From UBA3937 sp050951585 (GTDB taxonomy: Bacteria; Bacillota; Peptococcia; DRI-13; DTU073), in the NCBI GenBank assembly GCA_050951585.1, contig JBMNJI010000013.1:1-64000 (forward strand): a stretch of 64,000 nt of DNA, read 5' to 3'. The position numbers were made by a program, and so were the translations under genes. Below are positions 43,619-52,579 of this stretch, piece after piece (the first letter of the stretch is position 1; each line of letters begins with the position of its first letter). Below the pieces are notes generated by a model. The model worked only from the letters and a program-made list of their open reading frames with translations. It had not been told where the DNA came from and did no database searches.

Positions 43619-44230
43619 TTATCTTGCTCTTGCTGCTGTTTCTAAATATTGACGCAAAAAAGGCAACATCTCCCTCAGCGCTTTGCCCCGATGACTAATT
43701 TGATTTTTTTCGGTCGGACTGAGTTCAGCCATCGTTTTTCCGAAGGACGGCAGATAAAAAAGCGGATCATACCCGAACCCGCCGCTTCCCCGCGGTTCCT
43801 CCAGAATAAACCCTTCACAATAACCTTCGGAGACCTTGAGCAAACCATCGGCGGTGATAAAAGCAAGCGCACTGACAAATCGGGCAGTTCTCTGCTGGAG
43901 CGGGACCCCTTTCAAGAGCGCCAGTAATTTACGGTTGTTTTTCTCGTCACTGTAAGGTTCACCCGCAAAACGCGCTGAATAAACACCCGGCTGTCCGCCT
44001 AACGCGTCAACTGATAAACCGGAATCATCGGCCAGTGTAGGCAAAAGCGTATAATGGGCCACCGTTTGCGCCTTTAAGACGGCATTCTCCCGAAATGTTT
44101 GGCCCGTTTCTTCTATCTCCGGTATTTCGCTAAAGCTGTCCAGGGTGAGAAAATCCACGGCTAAATCCCCTAACAGTTGTTGCAATTCCGCCGCTTTGCC
44201 CCTATTGCGCGTCGCCATGACAATCTGCAT
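43619..44230 (-). CDS. rdgB: XTP/dITP diphosphatase (HAM1 family)
   Basis: 203 residues if ATG 44230 (AAAGAGG upstream) is used; ATG 44239 is the alternative. The gene overlaps the end of rph. Family motifs: MATRNRGKAAEL, TGQTFRENAVLKA, TLADDSGLSVDALGG, GVYSARFAG and GFGYDPLFYLP. Removes non-canonical purine triphosphates (XTP, dITP) from the nucleotide pool. Confidence 0.95.
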   Translation of the reverse strand: MQIVMATRNRGKAAELQQLLGDLAVDFLTLDSFSEIPEIEETGQTFRENAVLKAQTVAHYTLLPTLADDSGLSVDALGGQPGVYSARFAGEPYSDEKNNRKLLALLKGVPLQQRTARFVSALAFITADGLLKVSEGYCEGFILEEPRGSGGFGYDPLFYLPSFGKTMAELSPTEKNQISHRGKALREMLPFLRQYLETAARAR

Positions 44231-44960
44231 GAAAATCATCCTCTTTCCCCAGCGCTGCCTTTTGCATGGCAATCAGTTCGCTGACCCCTTTTTCGGCCAG
44301 CGCTAAAAATTGCTGCAACTCTGCCTGATTAAACGGGGAGCCCTCGGCAGTGCCCTGAATCTCCACAAAATTCCCTTGCCCCGTCATCACCACATTCATA
44401 TCGACAATTGCCCGGGAATCTTCCTCATAGGACAGATCCAGCAAGAGGCCTTCCTCAATCTTTCCTACGCTGACTGCGGCCAGCCAATCCCGGATAGGCA
44501 GGCTTTCCAATGCTCCTGCGTCAACCAGTCTTTGCAAAGCGAGCACCAACGCAACGAAAGAACCGGTAATCGAAGCAGTCCGCGTTCCGCCGTCTGCCTG
44601 AATCACGTCGCAATCAAGCATGACCGTACGCTCACCCAGCTTTTCCAGATCGACAATCGCTCTTAAAGAGCGGCCAATCAGACGCTGGATCTCGTTAGTC
44701 CGCCCGCTGATCTTTCCCCGGGTTGCTTCCCGCTGATTCCGAATTTGGGTCGCCCTCGGCAACATGGCATATTCGGCGGTAACCCACCCTTTATTCTGTC
44801 CTTTCAAAAAAGGAGGCACCTTATCTTCAACTGTGGCATTGCAGATTACTTTAGTCTCTCCCATTTCCACCAGGACCGACCCTTCGGGATATTTAAGATA
44901 TCCCGGGGTGATCTTTACCGCTCTTAATTCGTTTTCTTTACGTCCATCGGCTCTAACCAA
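44202..44960 (-). CDS. rph: ribonuclease PH
   Basis: 252 residues. RNase PH core: GRKENELRAVKITPGY at the start, VTAEYAMLPRAT, RGKISGRTNEIQRLIGRSLR, CDVIQADGGTRTASITGS and LDLSYEEDSRAIVDMN. Trims tRNA 3' ends phosphorolytically. Heads the rph-rdgB-ysnB operon. Confidence 0.96.
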   Translation of the reverse strand: MVRADGRKENELRAVKITPGYLKYPEGSVLVEMGETKVICNATVEDKVPPFLKGQNKGWVTAEYAMLPRATQIRNQREATRGKISGRTNEIQRLIGRSLRAIVDLEKLGERTVMLDCDVIQADGGTRTASITGSFVALVLALQRLVDAGALESLPIRDWLAAVSVGKIEEGLLLDLSYEEDSRAIVDMNVVMTGQGNFVEIQGTAEGSPFNQAELQQFLALAEKGVSELIAMQKAALGKEDDFHADCHGDAQ

Positions 44961-45107
44961 TTTCTACCCTTCCTCTCTCCCTGCGCAAGTTCACTAAGAT
45001 AATTCGCTAATTAATCCACCAAGACCAAGCACTTTTACCTTTCCCCAGTCTCGGCATAGAAATACCTTCATAGAATACCATCCCGCACTATTTACCTTGC
45101 CTGGCTT

Positions 45108-45632
45108 TTACTTGGCTTTTCTGCCCAAGACGCCTCCCCGCGTTAATCTGGCATCAAAGATGGTCCAAAAAGCATCCGGGTCCCATTGATCAATTGTGCA
45201 GCGCAAACACTCAAATTGTTTCCTTTTTAACATAATCTGCAAAATATAACGGACTCCTTCCCGCCCCATCCCTTCAATCAGCGTCACACCAAATCCTTCA
45301 TCCCGTAATTTCTCGGTCAACTCAAGGGGTGCTTTCAAGGTGATCACCTGCACCGTAATAGTCCCGACGGCCAGTTTTTCTTCCAGAAAACTGCCCAGAT
45401 AATTTCCGGTGGCAAACCCGGCCGCGTATGAAAATAAATTTAAAGGATTATCTAAATTCCCAAAAATCTTGTCTAAAGCGAGTATATAGATTATTACCTC
45501 AAAAAAACCGATCAAAGCAGCGTATAATCTTTGTCCCCGCATAATCATCAGGGTACGCATCGTCGCTAAAGAGACATCGCAAATCCGCGCAAAAAAGATA
45601 AATAAATAGCCGCCGATTACTTCAAGCATCAA
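45108..45632 (-). CDS. UPF0316 (DUF2179) membrane protein
   Basis: 174 residues. Three N-terminal membrane helices (about 5-25, 35-55, 60-80) with the family motif FFARICDVSLATMRTLMIMRG, then a soluble DUF2179 domain (TVQVITLKAPLELTEKLRDEGFGVT). Related domains occur in YitT proteins and may bind nucleotides. Function unknown. Stands alone between rph and the amidase terminator. Confidence 0.88.
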   Translation of the reverse strand: MMLEVIGGYLFIFFARICDVSLATMRTLMIMRGQRLYAALIGFFEVIIYILALDKIFGNLDNPLNLFSYAAGFATGNYLGSFLEEKLAVGTITVQVITLKAPLELTEKLRDEGFGVTLIEGMGREGVRYILQIMLKRKQFECLRCTIDQWDPDAFWTIFDARLTRGGVLGRKAK

Positions 45633-45681
45633 TTAAACCTCCACTCATTAACTAATTTCAGTATAACATAATTTTCATGTT

Positions 45682-45711
45682 AAAACTCCTGCTCAAAGCA
45701 GGAGTTTTTTT
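45682..45711 (-). terminator. terminator of the amidase gene
   Basis: AAAACTCCTGCT and AGCAGGAGTTTT form the stem, with CAA loop and T-runs on both strands. It lies about 80 bases after the amidase stop. Confidence 0.9.
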
Positions 45712-45788
45712 AAAACACATGTTTTTTTAACGCTTCTTTTACTCTTTTCGTGCTCTCTCGGCACGTCTTTACTTTCTTGCCTTAACTC

Positions 45789-47753
45789 TTAATTATTAAA
45801 GTAGTTTTTGATCCCATTGCAGATACCGATGGCCAGTTGTTGCCGGAACCAGTCCTGACTGAGCAGTTGTTCCTCTTCCCAGTTGGAGAGATAGGCAGTT
45901 TCCACCAAAATTGAAGGAACTCTTGTCTCTCGCAAAACAGCGAAGTTGTCCTGCAGAATCCCATTGTCCTTACGCCCGCAACTTTTGACCATCTCTTTTT
46001 GCACAGCGGAAGCCAGTCTTTGCCGTTCATAGCGCTGCGCATACAAAACAGAATTACCCGCCGGCGCATAATAGTATGTTGTGTGTCCGCATACGGCAGA
46101 CTTGTTGTTGAAATTGGAATGGATACTGACAAAGATGTCTGCCGGTAAATTATTGGCAACGGCCGCCCTGCCCGCTAAAGATAAGCTTGTTTGCCCGGTA
46201 TGCGTAAGAATAACCTTCGCCCCGTTTTGTTCCAACAACGACTTTAACTTTAAGGCAATCGAAAGGTTAATATCTTTCTCCTGAATCTTAGTGCGCGAAC
46301 CAAGCGCGCCCGGATCAGGCCATCCTCCCGGTTGAACGCTAGCATGACCGGGATCAACGACAATCGTTTTCCCGCTCAAACCTTTTGACTGACTGGCAAT
46401 CCCTATGGGGATAGTCGTAATGTTCTTACTGTCGGTTTGTGCGCTCCCCGGTACCGGAACAAAATCAAACTCTATTTCCACGATCTCTTTGTTCCCTTCC
46501 GGGTAGAATTCTATCTTGGCGATACCAACACGGTCAACTTTGCCCTCATATTTTCTCGTGCTTTTACCGTCTAATTCCAGGATTAGTTTTGTTTCTTCAT
46601 TGTTCCGCCTGAACCGGTACTGGTTTTGGGACCATCCTTCCAGGCTTAACTCCGGCTTGCCTCCGTTTTCGACAACCTTAAAGGTCTTCCCGTCGGCGAC
46701 AGGAACAATTAAGAGGTCCTTCTTCTGGGCACCGCGTGAAGGAACCGTTCCGTCATAAGGCTGCACATACCAGTTGATAACCCAGCCTGTATTTCCGTCA
46801 CTTAGCCGCACATTATACCAGCTGTTTTGGTAATTCAAAACCGCTAACATATCCCCGGCATTGACCTGCCCGATCACCGGTGCATCCAGGCTGGCCCATT
46901 GTCGAACATTAACTGCGTTGCCGATTACCTTCACCCCCGAAGACGGCGGGGCCGGTGTTGGATCAGTCGCCGGCGCCTCGGGCGTATTGGCAGTCGGATA
47001 GAACTGCACATAATCAGGTGATACCCAGCCCTCCATGTTGTTCACTTTAATTTTAAACCAACCGTTTTGTTGGGCTAATACATTATGTGTCTCATTTAAC
47101 CCGATTTTGGTCACCAGAGAGTAGCCTGTGCCCGGTCCTTGTCGCACATTGAGTACTGCCGTATTCACCTTGATATACCCCGTTACTGCCGGGATGCTAT
47201 TTGCACCGGTCCCCGGAGTCCCGGTATTACCCGTATTGCCGGTATTACCCGCAGCACCGGTGTTTCCCGTATTACCGGTACTCACCACCTCCGTATACCA
47301 ACCGGCAACCCAAGCGTAACCAAGTCCGCTAATCCTCACCTTATACCAGCTGTTTTGTTCGGCGATTACCGGTAAAATCTGACCGGCAGATACTTCCCCG
47401 GCTTTATTATAATTGGTTCCCGGCCCTTTACGTAAATTTAACGTAGAGCCTGTTACCTTCACATTTTTTATCACTCGATCAACCAAATCGCTGCGGATCC
47501 AGCCTTCAGCGCCAGTATGTAAGCGAACTTTGAACCAGTTGTTTTGTGAACTCAGTATGTATAGTGCTTGTCCATCCTTAACCTGGGCAGTCGCAGCATA
47601 ATTTGTTCCCGGTCCCTGCCTTACATTCACTGTACTGCCTTTTACTACTCCCTCCTCTTGCGCAAAAACCGGAATTGTAACAAGCAGCAAGGCCAGGACA
47701 AATATGAAAAACCGCAAATTATGCAAGCTCCTGGGTTTTACTCTTTTCACCAC
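45789..47753 (-). CDS. SH3-domain N-acetylmuramoyl-L-alanine amidase
   Basis: 654 residues, signal peptide about 13-31. Four bacterial SH3 (SH3b) domains (about 33-95, 97-155, 190-252, 270-332) each with GSTVNVRQGPGTNY-like starts, and a GNTGNTG simple-repeat linker between the second and third. An AMIN-like beta domain (about 345-450) follows. The C-terminal Amidase_3 domain has the zinc ligands in VVDPGHAS, EKDINLSIALK and SIHSNFN, and the catalytic Glu in LVETAYLSN. A secreted wall hydrolase, perhaps in spore or daughter-cell separation. Confidence 0.94.
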   Translation of the reverse strand: MVKRVKPRSLHNLRFFIFVLALLLVTIPVFAQEEGVVKGSTVNVRQGPGTNYAATAQVKDGQALYILSSQNNWFKVRLHTGAEGWIRSDLVDRVIKNVKVTGSTLNLRKGPGTNYNKAGEVSAGQILPVIAEQNSWYKVRISGLGYAWVAGWYTEVVSTGNTGNTGAAGNTGNTGNTGTPGTGANSIPAVTGYIKVNTAVLNVRQGPGTGYSLVTKIGLNETHNVLAQQNGWFKIKVNNMEGWVSPDYVQFYPTANTPEAPATDPTPAPPSSGVKVIGNAVNVRQWASLDAPVIGQVNAGDMLAVLNYQNSWYNVRLSDGNTGWVINWYVQPYDGTVPSRGAQKKDLLIVPVADGKTFKVVENGGKPELSLEGWSQNQYRFRRNNEETKLILELDGKSTRKYEGKVDRVGIAKIEFYPEGNKEIVEIEFDFVPVPGSAQTDSKNITTIPIGIASQSKGLSGKTIVVDPGHASVQPGGWPDPGALGSRTKIQEKDINLSIALKLKSLLEQNGAKVILTHTGQTSLSLAGRAAVANNLPADIFVSIHSNFNNKSAVCGHTTYYYAPAGNSVLYAQRYERQRLASAVQKEMVKSCGRKDNGILQDNFAVLRETRVPSILVETAYLSNWEEEQLLSQDWFRQQLAIGICNGIKNYFNN

Positions 47754-48103
47754 ATCACCTCCTTTGCGTCAAATTTTCCAAAAATGAGGGTAACTCTTAC
47801 TATATTCTACTTTTACTGCCCTATTTCCTTTAGAAACAACCTGGTAATGCATGGAAATTCCTTCTTTTCATATATTACAACACATTTATAATGACGCCCC
47901 AGCATCGGTTTTTGTTCCGTGTTTTTCGAAAAAAAATAAGCGTCTGCTGCAAGACGCATATTTCCTTCATTATTAAATTAAAGCAACAATAATTAGGTAC
48001 TTGCTCAATATGCAACGAAGTAGTTGTATATATCGATGGAGGATTATCATAACCCCCCACCGCCAGGTATGACGCGCCTAAAAAAACGCCCCCTGGGGGC
48101 GTT
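47754..48103. other. noncoding gap between amidase and gerM
   Basis: Holds one terminator-like hairpin (47927-47958, minus) and the hairpin after gerM (48080-48104). A minus-strand frame between them (GTG near 48060) follows a G-rich stretch but shows no family resemblance. If transcribed it would be a small RNA or peptide ended by the first hairpin. Confidence 0.4.
47927..47958 (-). terminator. rho-independent terminator-like hairpin
   Basis: GCGTCT(TGCAGC)AGACGC on the minus strand, followed by TTATTTTTTTT. A convincing terminator with no obvious gene before it, since gerM already has its own. Confidence 0.7.
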
Positions 48104-48104
48104 T
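48080..48104 (-). terminator. terminator of gerM
   Basis: AAACGCCCCC and GGGGGCGTTT palindrome followed by a T-run on the minus strand, starting at the gerM stop codon. Confidence 0.9.
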
Positions 48105-48703
48105 CACTTCATTATACTCGTATTTTTTACGAGGCCTTCCTCAAAATCAACGTAACCCAGCAAAGTATCTACACTCCGGCCATCCACCCTCATCTCTACC
48201 TCCTGGACGGTGGGAAATTGCGCGAGGGTATTCACAATAGAATACACCGCCAATTCCTCTGCCTGCGCCGTTACAGGTAAATCCCTAATCAAATCACTGC
48301 TGAAATCCACGATGGCCAGACCGTCTTCCCGGATATTAATGTCTAAAAGCTTGGTACTGGCCGGCAGTGTAGCCTGTAATCCGGAACCTGCCGGTCCTTT
48401 TATCAACTCCTCGATTGTCGCCCGGGCAATCCCCACTACCTTGGCAATTTCCCTTTCTTCTGCCACTAATTTATTGTCAACGGGATCAGCAAAGTATAAA
48501 GTAATTGTTTTCTTTTCCTCAGCGGCGTCAGTTGTCGTCAATTCCGAGGGCTCAACCAGGATCGTCGGATTGTTTAAATCAGTCTGCTCCGCTAAATCAT
48601 AGCCCTTATTGAAATCCTCCCTGACCTTATTTACTAACCCGCATCCTGTTAATAAACTGGAAAATACCAATGCGCAAATCACTACTAAAACGGCCTTTCT
48701 CAT
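48104..48703 (-). CDS. gerM: GerMN-domain lipoprotein
   Basis: 199 residues. Lipobox LLTGC at about residue 21. GerMN domain from about 65 on (ITLYFADPVDNKLVAEEREI, then SGLQATLPASTKLLDINIRE and VDFSSDLI). GerM is a lipoprotein of the sporulating mother cell involved in septum and germination. Gene order gerM upstream of rph agrees with Bacillus, though two genes now separate them. A GerMN domain with one copy only, where Bacillus GerM has two. Confidence 0.82.
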   Translation of the reverse strand: MRKAVLVVICALVFSSLLTGCGLVNKVREDFNKGYDLAEQTDLNNPTILVEPSELTTTDAAEEKKTITLYFADPVDNKLVAEEREIAKVVGIARATIEELIKGPAGSGLQATLPASTKLLDINIREDGLAIVDFSSDLIRDLPVTAQAEELAVYSIVNTLAQFPTVQEVEMRVDGRSVDTLLGYVDFEEGLVKNTSIMK

Positions 48704-48781
48704 CTTCCGTTTTCCTCCTTCCTCTCGGTTTTCTCCTTACATCATATTTGTCTAAGAAAAAAATATGCCTACAAAAAAGAA

Positions 48782-48812
48782 AATACGGTGGAAATTAATC
48801 CACCGCATTTTT
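48782..48812 (-). terminator. terminator overlapping the lgt stop codon
   Basis: GCGGTGGATTAA...CCACCG forms a hairpin that includes the last lgt codons and the stop. It is followed by TATTTTC on the minus strand. Confidence 0.8.
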
Positions 48813-49739
48813 GTTTTCCTGTTCCGCTTCCGCAAGCCCTGCTGTCTGGGCGGTCTCATCCGCAACCTCGCTGTTGCCGGAGTCCCCGCTTTCTGTATTT
48901 TCGCCCCCACTTGATACCCCATCATCTAAATCTAAGAGCTCTTTATCTGCTGAAACGCCGCATTCATCGTTGGCGGGCACAGCACATCTCTGCCGGTGAC
49001 GATAAAACAAAATACCCAGGCCACCCACTACTCCCAGAATACTAACCACCTGGGCAACCCGCAGAGAACCCATCAGCATCAGGCTGTCCGTTCGTAACCC
49101 CTCAATAAAATAGCGCCCCAGTGAATACAGAACCACATAGGAAAGAGCCACATCCCCCCACCGGAGCCCTTTGCGCTTGCGCAACCAGATTAAAAACGCA
49201 AAGATTAAAAGATCCCATAATGATTCATACAAAAAGGTAGGATGCCGATATGCCCCGTCTATGTACATGGCCCAGGGAAGTTCCGCCGGATTGACCTCAT
49301 AACCGTAAGCTTCCTGATTAAAAAAGTTACCCCACCGCCCAATAGCCTGTCCCAGGACAAGACTGGGCGCAACAACATCCGCGACCTGCCAGAAATTCAG
49401 ATGGTATCTTCTGAGCAACAACAGCCCGCCCAATAATCCGCCAATAATCCCGCCATGAATAGCCAGTCCTCCGTGCCAGGTCGCCGGAATCTCCCAGGGA
49501 TTATGGCTGTAGTAATCCCAGTTGAAGATCACATAGTATAACCGCGCACCGATAAAAGCGGCCGGTAAGATGATCAGAATCAGATTAAAAAAGTGTTCCG
49601 TGTTCAGTCCCTGTTTTTCGGCCTCCCGCAAAGCAATATTTGCGCCAAGCAAAATCGCCAAACCAATCAGAATCCCATACCAGTACACCGTAACCGGTCC
49701 GATACTAAAGGCAATGGGATCAGGCGGAGTGATGTGCAC
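48795..49739 (-). CDS. lgt: prolipoprotein diacylglyceryl transferase
   Basis: 314 residues. Seven hydrophobic helices with the Lgt motifs YWYGILIGLAI, HGGLAIHGGIIGG and the catalytic-region signature GRWGNFFNQEAYG. It moves diacylglycerol from phosphatidylglycerol to the lipobox Cys, needed for the lipoproteins in this window. The C-terminus carries an extra acidic, Ser/Glu-rich tail of about 50 residues not needed for the fold. Confidence 0.96.
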   Translation of the reverse strand: MHITPPDPIAFSIGPVTVYWYGILIGLAILLGANIALREAEKQGLNTEHFFNLILIILPAAFIGARLYYVIFNWDYYSHNPWEIPATWHGGLAIHGGIIGGLLGGLLLLRRYHLNFWQVADVVAPSLVLGQAIGRWGNFFNQEAYGYEVNPAELPWAMYIDGAYRHPTFLYESLWDLLIFAFLIWLRKRKGLRWGDVALSYVVLYSLGRYFIEGLRTDSLMLMGSLRVAQVVSILGVVGGLGILFYRHRQRCAVPANDECGVSADKELLDLDDGVSSGGENTESGDSGNSEVADETAQTAGLAEAEQENKNAVD

Positions 49740-49793
49740 CTTGCATTCCTCCCATCCTCTGACGCCTTTTTTATTTCACCTCGTTATAATCAA

Positions 49794-50222
49794 TCATAAA
49801 GAATAAACCTGATCGCCATCAAGGATCTTGATGCCGGCTTCCTGAATCACCGGGATGGCGTCGTGACTATTCTCGACCCGAATAATGACTAACGCCCCTT
49901 GAGATGTTTTTCCCATAAATGCATACATGTATTCCAAATTAATCTCCGCCGCATCCAGCTTCTCCAAAGCCCCCGCCAATCCACCCGGATAGTCGGGAAC
50001 CTCCATGGCCAGCACATCGGTCAGACTGACGGCAAAATTATTTTTCTGCAATACTTCATAAGCCCTCTCCGGATTATCCACAATAAGCCGTAAAACCCCA
50101 AAATTAGTCGTGTCCGCAATCGATAACGCTCTGATATTAATCTTTTCATTAGCCAGCACACGACAAACATAAGCCAGACGACCTTTTTTGTTCTCCAGGA
50201 ATAAAGAAATCTGTTTAATCAT
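49794..50222 (-). CDS. tandem ACT-domain protein
   Basis: 142 residues. Two ACT folds: residues about 2-65 (ISLFLENKKGRLAYVCRVLANEKINIRALSI) and about 72-140 (GGLAGALEKLDAAEINLEYMYAF). Likely senses an amino acid or aromatic acid. It follows the phenylacetate-CoA ligase by about 40 bases, a pairing often seen in anaerobes that ferment aromatic amino acids. Confidence 0.9.
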   Translation of the reverse strand: MIKQISLFLENKKGRLAYVCRVLANEKINIRALSIADTTNFGVLRLIVDNPERAYEVLQKNNFAVSLTDVLAMEVPDYPGGLAGALEKLDAAEINLEYMYAFMGKTSQGALVIIRVENSHDAIPVIQEAGIKILDGDQVYSL

Positions 50223-50264
50223 CCTTCTTTCCTCCTTCCTATTATTCCCCGTTTATCCCCGCAC

Positions 50265-51581
50265 TTAAATATGGCGACGGTCCAGCACCCTTTTCGCTTT
50301 TCCCTCGGAACGCGGCAACGAATTAGGTTCAACCAGTTTGATTTTGACGGAGATACCCAGGACGCTTTCCACGTTATGTTTGATTTTCTTTGTCAAATCC
50401 TCCAGCCCCCGTATTTTATCGGAGAACATCTTCGGGGAAACCTCAACCTGAACCTCTAGTTCGTCCAGACTCCCGACCCGATCCACAATCAGTAAATAAT
50501 GGGGCTCCACATCACCAACCTCCAGAATTGCTGCTTCCACCTGGGACGGGAAGACATTTACCCCTCTGATAATCAACATGTCATCAGTTCTGCCATAGAT
50601 CTTCGTCATTCTGATGTGCGTTCTCCCGCAGGCACAGGGTTCTTTGGTCAAAACGGATAAATCCCTGGTGCGGTAACGAATGACCGGGAATCCTTCTTTC
50701 GTTAAGCTGGTAAAGACAAGTTCTCCTTTTTCCCCTTCCGGTAAGACTTCTCCGGTCACCGGATTAATTATTTCCGGAATGAAATGATCTTCAAAAATAT
50801 GCAAGCCATGCTTCTCGGTACACTCAATGGCCACGCCCGGCCCAATAACCTCAGATAACCCGTAGATATCCAGCGCCGTAATATGCAAACGTTTCTCAAT
50901 CTCCTGCCGCATTGCTTCCGACCATGGTTCAGCGCCGAAAATCCCATATTTCAGCTTCAGCTCGGAATGATCCACGCCCATTTTTTCGAGGGTTTCCGCT
51001 AAATAGATTGCATATGAAGGAGTACAAGCCAACACCGTCGTCCCAAAATCTTTCATGAGCATGATCTGCCGTTCCGTATTACCGCCCGAAATAGGGATAA
51101 CGCAAGCACCGACCCGTTCTGCTCCGTAATGAACTCCGAAGCCCCCCGTAAAAAGTCCATACCCATAAGCGATCTGAATGACCGAGTTCTTTGTTGTCCC
51201 ACAGCAGGTCAAGGCCCGGGCCATGATCTCCGCCCACGTGTTGAGATCCCCTCTGGTATAGCCGACCACCGTTGGTTTTCCAGTCGTGCCGGAAGAAGCG
51301 TGCACTCGCACAATATCCGACATGGGGGTGGCAAACATCCCGAAAGGATAGTTATCACGTAAATCCTGCTTGTTTGTAAAGGGCAGTTTAGCGAGGTCGG
51401 CAAGGGTATTTATATCTGAAGGCTCCAAGCCCATTTCCTGAAACTTCCGTCGATAAAATGGTACGTTATAAAAGACTCTTTCCACGACCTGTTTCAGTTT
51501 CAGTAGCTGTACTTCCTCCAGTTGTTTCCGAGGCATACATTCATTATATTGGTTCCAGTACATCTTTCCCACCTCTTTCAA
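50265..51581 (-). CDS. paaK: phenylacetate-CoA ligase
   Basis: 438 residues. AMP-forming adenylate motif HASSGTTGKPTVVGYT, GIFGAEPWSEAMRQ, the Y(G/R)TRDL-like motif VIRYRTRDLS, CACGRTH, and the C-terminal IIRGVNVFPSQVE. Activates phenylacetate (or a related arylacetate) with CoA. The partner ACT protein suggests regulation by aromatic amino acids. No further phenylacetate pathway genes are present here. Confidence 0.93.
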   Translation of the reverse strand: MKEVGKMYWNQYNECMPRKQLEEVQLLKLKQVVERVFYNVPFYRRKFQEMGLEPSDINTLADLAKLPFTNKQDLRDNYPFGMFATPMSDIVRVHASSGTTGKPTVVGYTRGDLNTWAEIMARALTCCGTTKNSVIQIAYGYGLFTGGFGVHYGAERVGACVIPISGGNTERQIMLMKDFGTTVLACTPSYAIYLAETLEKMGVDHSELKLKYGIFGAEPWSEAMRQEIEKRLHITALDIYGLSEVIGPGVAIECTEKHGLHIFEDHFIPEIINPVTGEVLPEGEKGELVFTSLTKEGFPVIRYRTRDLSVLTKEPCACGRTHIRMTKIYGRTDDMLIIRGVNVFPSQVEAAILEVGDVEPHYLLIVDRVGSLDELEVQVEVSPKMFSDKIRGLEDLTKKIKHNVESVLGISVKIKLVEPNSLPRSEGKAKRVLDRRHI

Positions 51582-51738
51582 ATAATACTAATAGTATATG
51601 CTATTTGCTAAGCCAGAGCAATATTTTCGTCCTTCTTAAAAGCAACATTATTGCCGTCAAGCGTGCATAATATAAATAGAAATAATGTTATTCTGCAAAA
51701 ATTATGTTGTTATAGTCTACATAATTGGGAGAGAAAAA

Positions 51739-52569
51739 ATGAAAAAACTATTTCCTTACTTTGGTATCGCCTTCGGCGCACTACTTTTCGCCATCAGCTT
51801 AAATTTCTTTATTGTCGCCAATGGCCTCGCGGAAGGCGGTTTCACCGGTCTTGCCCTCATCATCCATTATCTGACGGACTGGCCGATTGGTTCAATTTTA
51901 TTAGTACTGAACATTCCCCTTTTCATCATCGGCTGGCTAAACTGGGGCAAAAGCTTTTTCATCAAAACCCTCCTCGGGGTGGTGAGCGTTTCCGTCGCTG
52001 TTGATTTAACGGCCGGTTTTGCTTTTCAGACTGACGACCTCCTCTTGTGTGCTTTATACGGCGGTGTGCTTTCAGGGGCAGGGCTGGGTATTGTGCTGCG
52101 CTCCGGCGCAACCACAGGAGGAGTGGATATCCTGGCCAGGCTTATTTATGAAAAAAAGGGGATCAGTATAGGGAAAGTCTTTTTCCTTTTTGACCTGGCC
52201 GTCGTGTCCATGGTGGCCACCATCCTGGGCCCCGAGAAAGCGCTCTATACCTTAGTGGCGCTTTTTATCTCCAGCCGGGTGATCGACCGCCTCATTGAAG
52301 GTGTTGACGAAGCCCGGGCCGTCACAATTATTTCCGGTCTCAATCAGGCCATTGCCACGGCCATCATTAACAAGCTGGAACGGGGCGCCACGATTATGAA
52401 AGGTTATGGCGCTTATACCGGCAAAGAAAAAAACATCCTGTACGTGGTCATCAACAAACAGGAACTGCTTCCCTTAAAAAAAATCATCCGCGAAATTGAT
52501 CCCCGGGCGTTTATCATTATCAGCAACGTTTACGAAGTCCTCGGTGAGGGTTTTCATCCGTACAAGTGA
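51739..52569 (+). CDS. YitT-family membrane protein
   Basis: 276 residues from ATG 51739 after GGGAGAG (longer frame to 51685 has no site). Five or six membrane helices in the first 190 residues (GLALIIHYLTDWPIGSILL, GVLSGAGLGIVLRSGATTGG), then a soluble DUF2179 domain (VTIISGLNQAIATAIINKLERGATIM). Function unknown; the family is widespread in Firmicutes. Convergent with the FAD oxidoreductase gene. Confidence 0.92.
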   Translation: MKKLFPYFGIAFGALLFAISLNFFIVANGLAEGGFTGLALIIHYLTDWPIGSILLVLNIPLFIIGWLNWGKSFFIKTLLGVVSVSVAVDLTAGFAFQTDDLLLCALYGGVLSGAGLGIVLRSGATTGGVDILARLIYEKKGISIGKVFFLFDLAVVSMVATILGPEKALYTLVALFISSRVIDRLIEGVDEARAVTIISGLNQAIATAIINKLERGATIMKGYGAYTGKEKNILYVVINKQELLPLKKIIREIDPRAFIIISNVYEVLGEGFHPYK

Positions 52570-52579
52570 GCAAGCCCCC

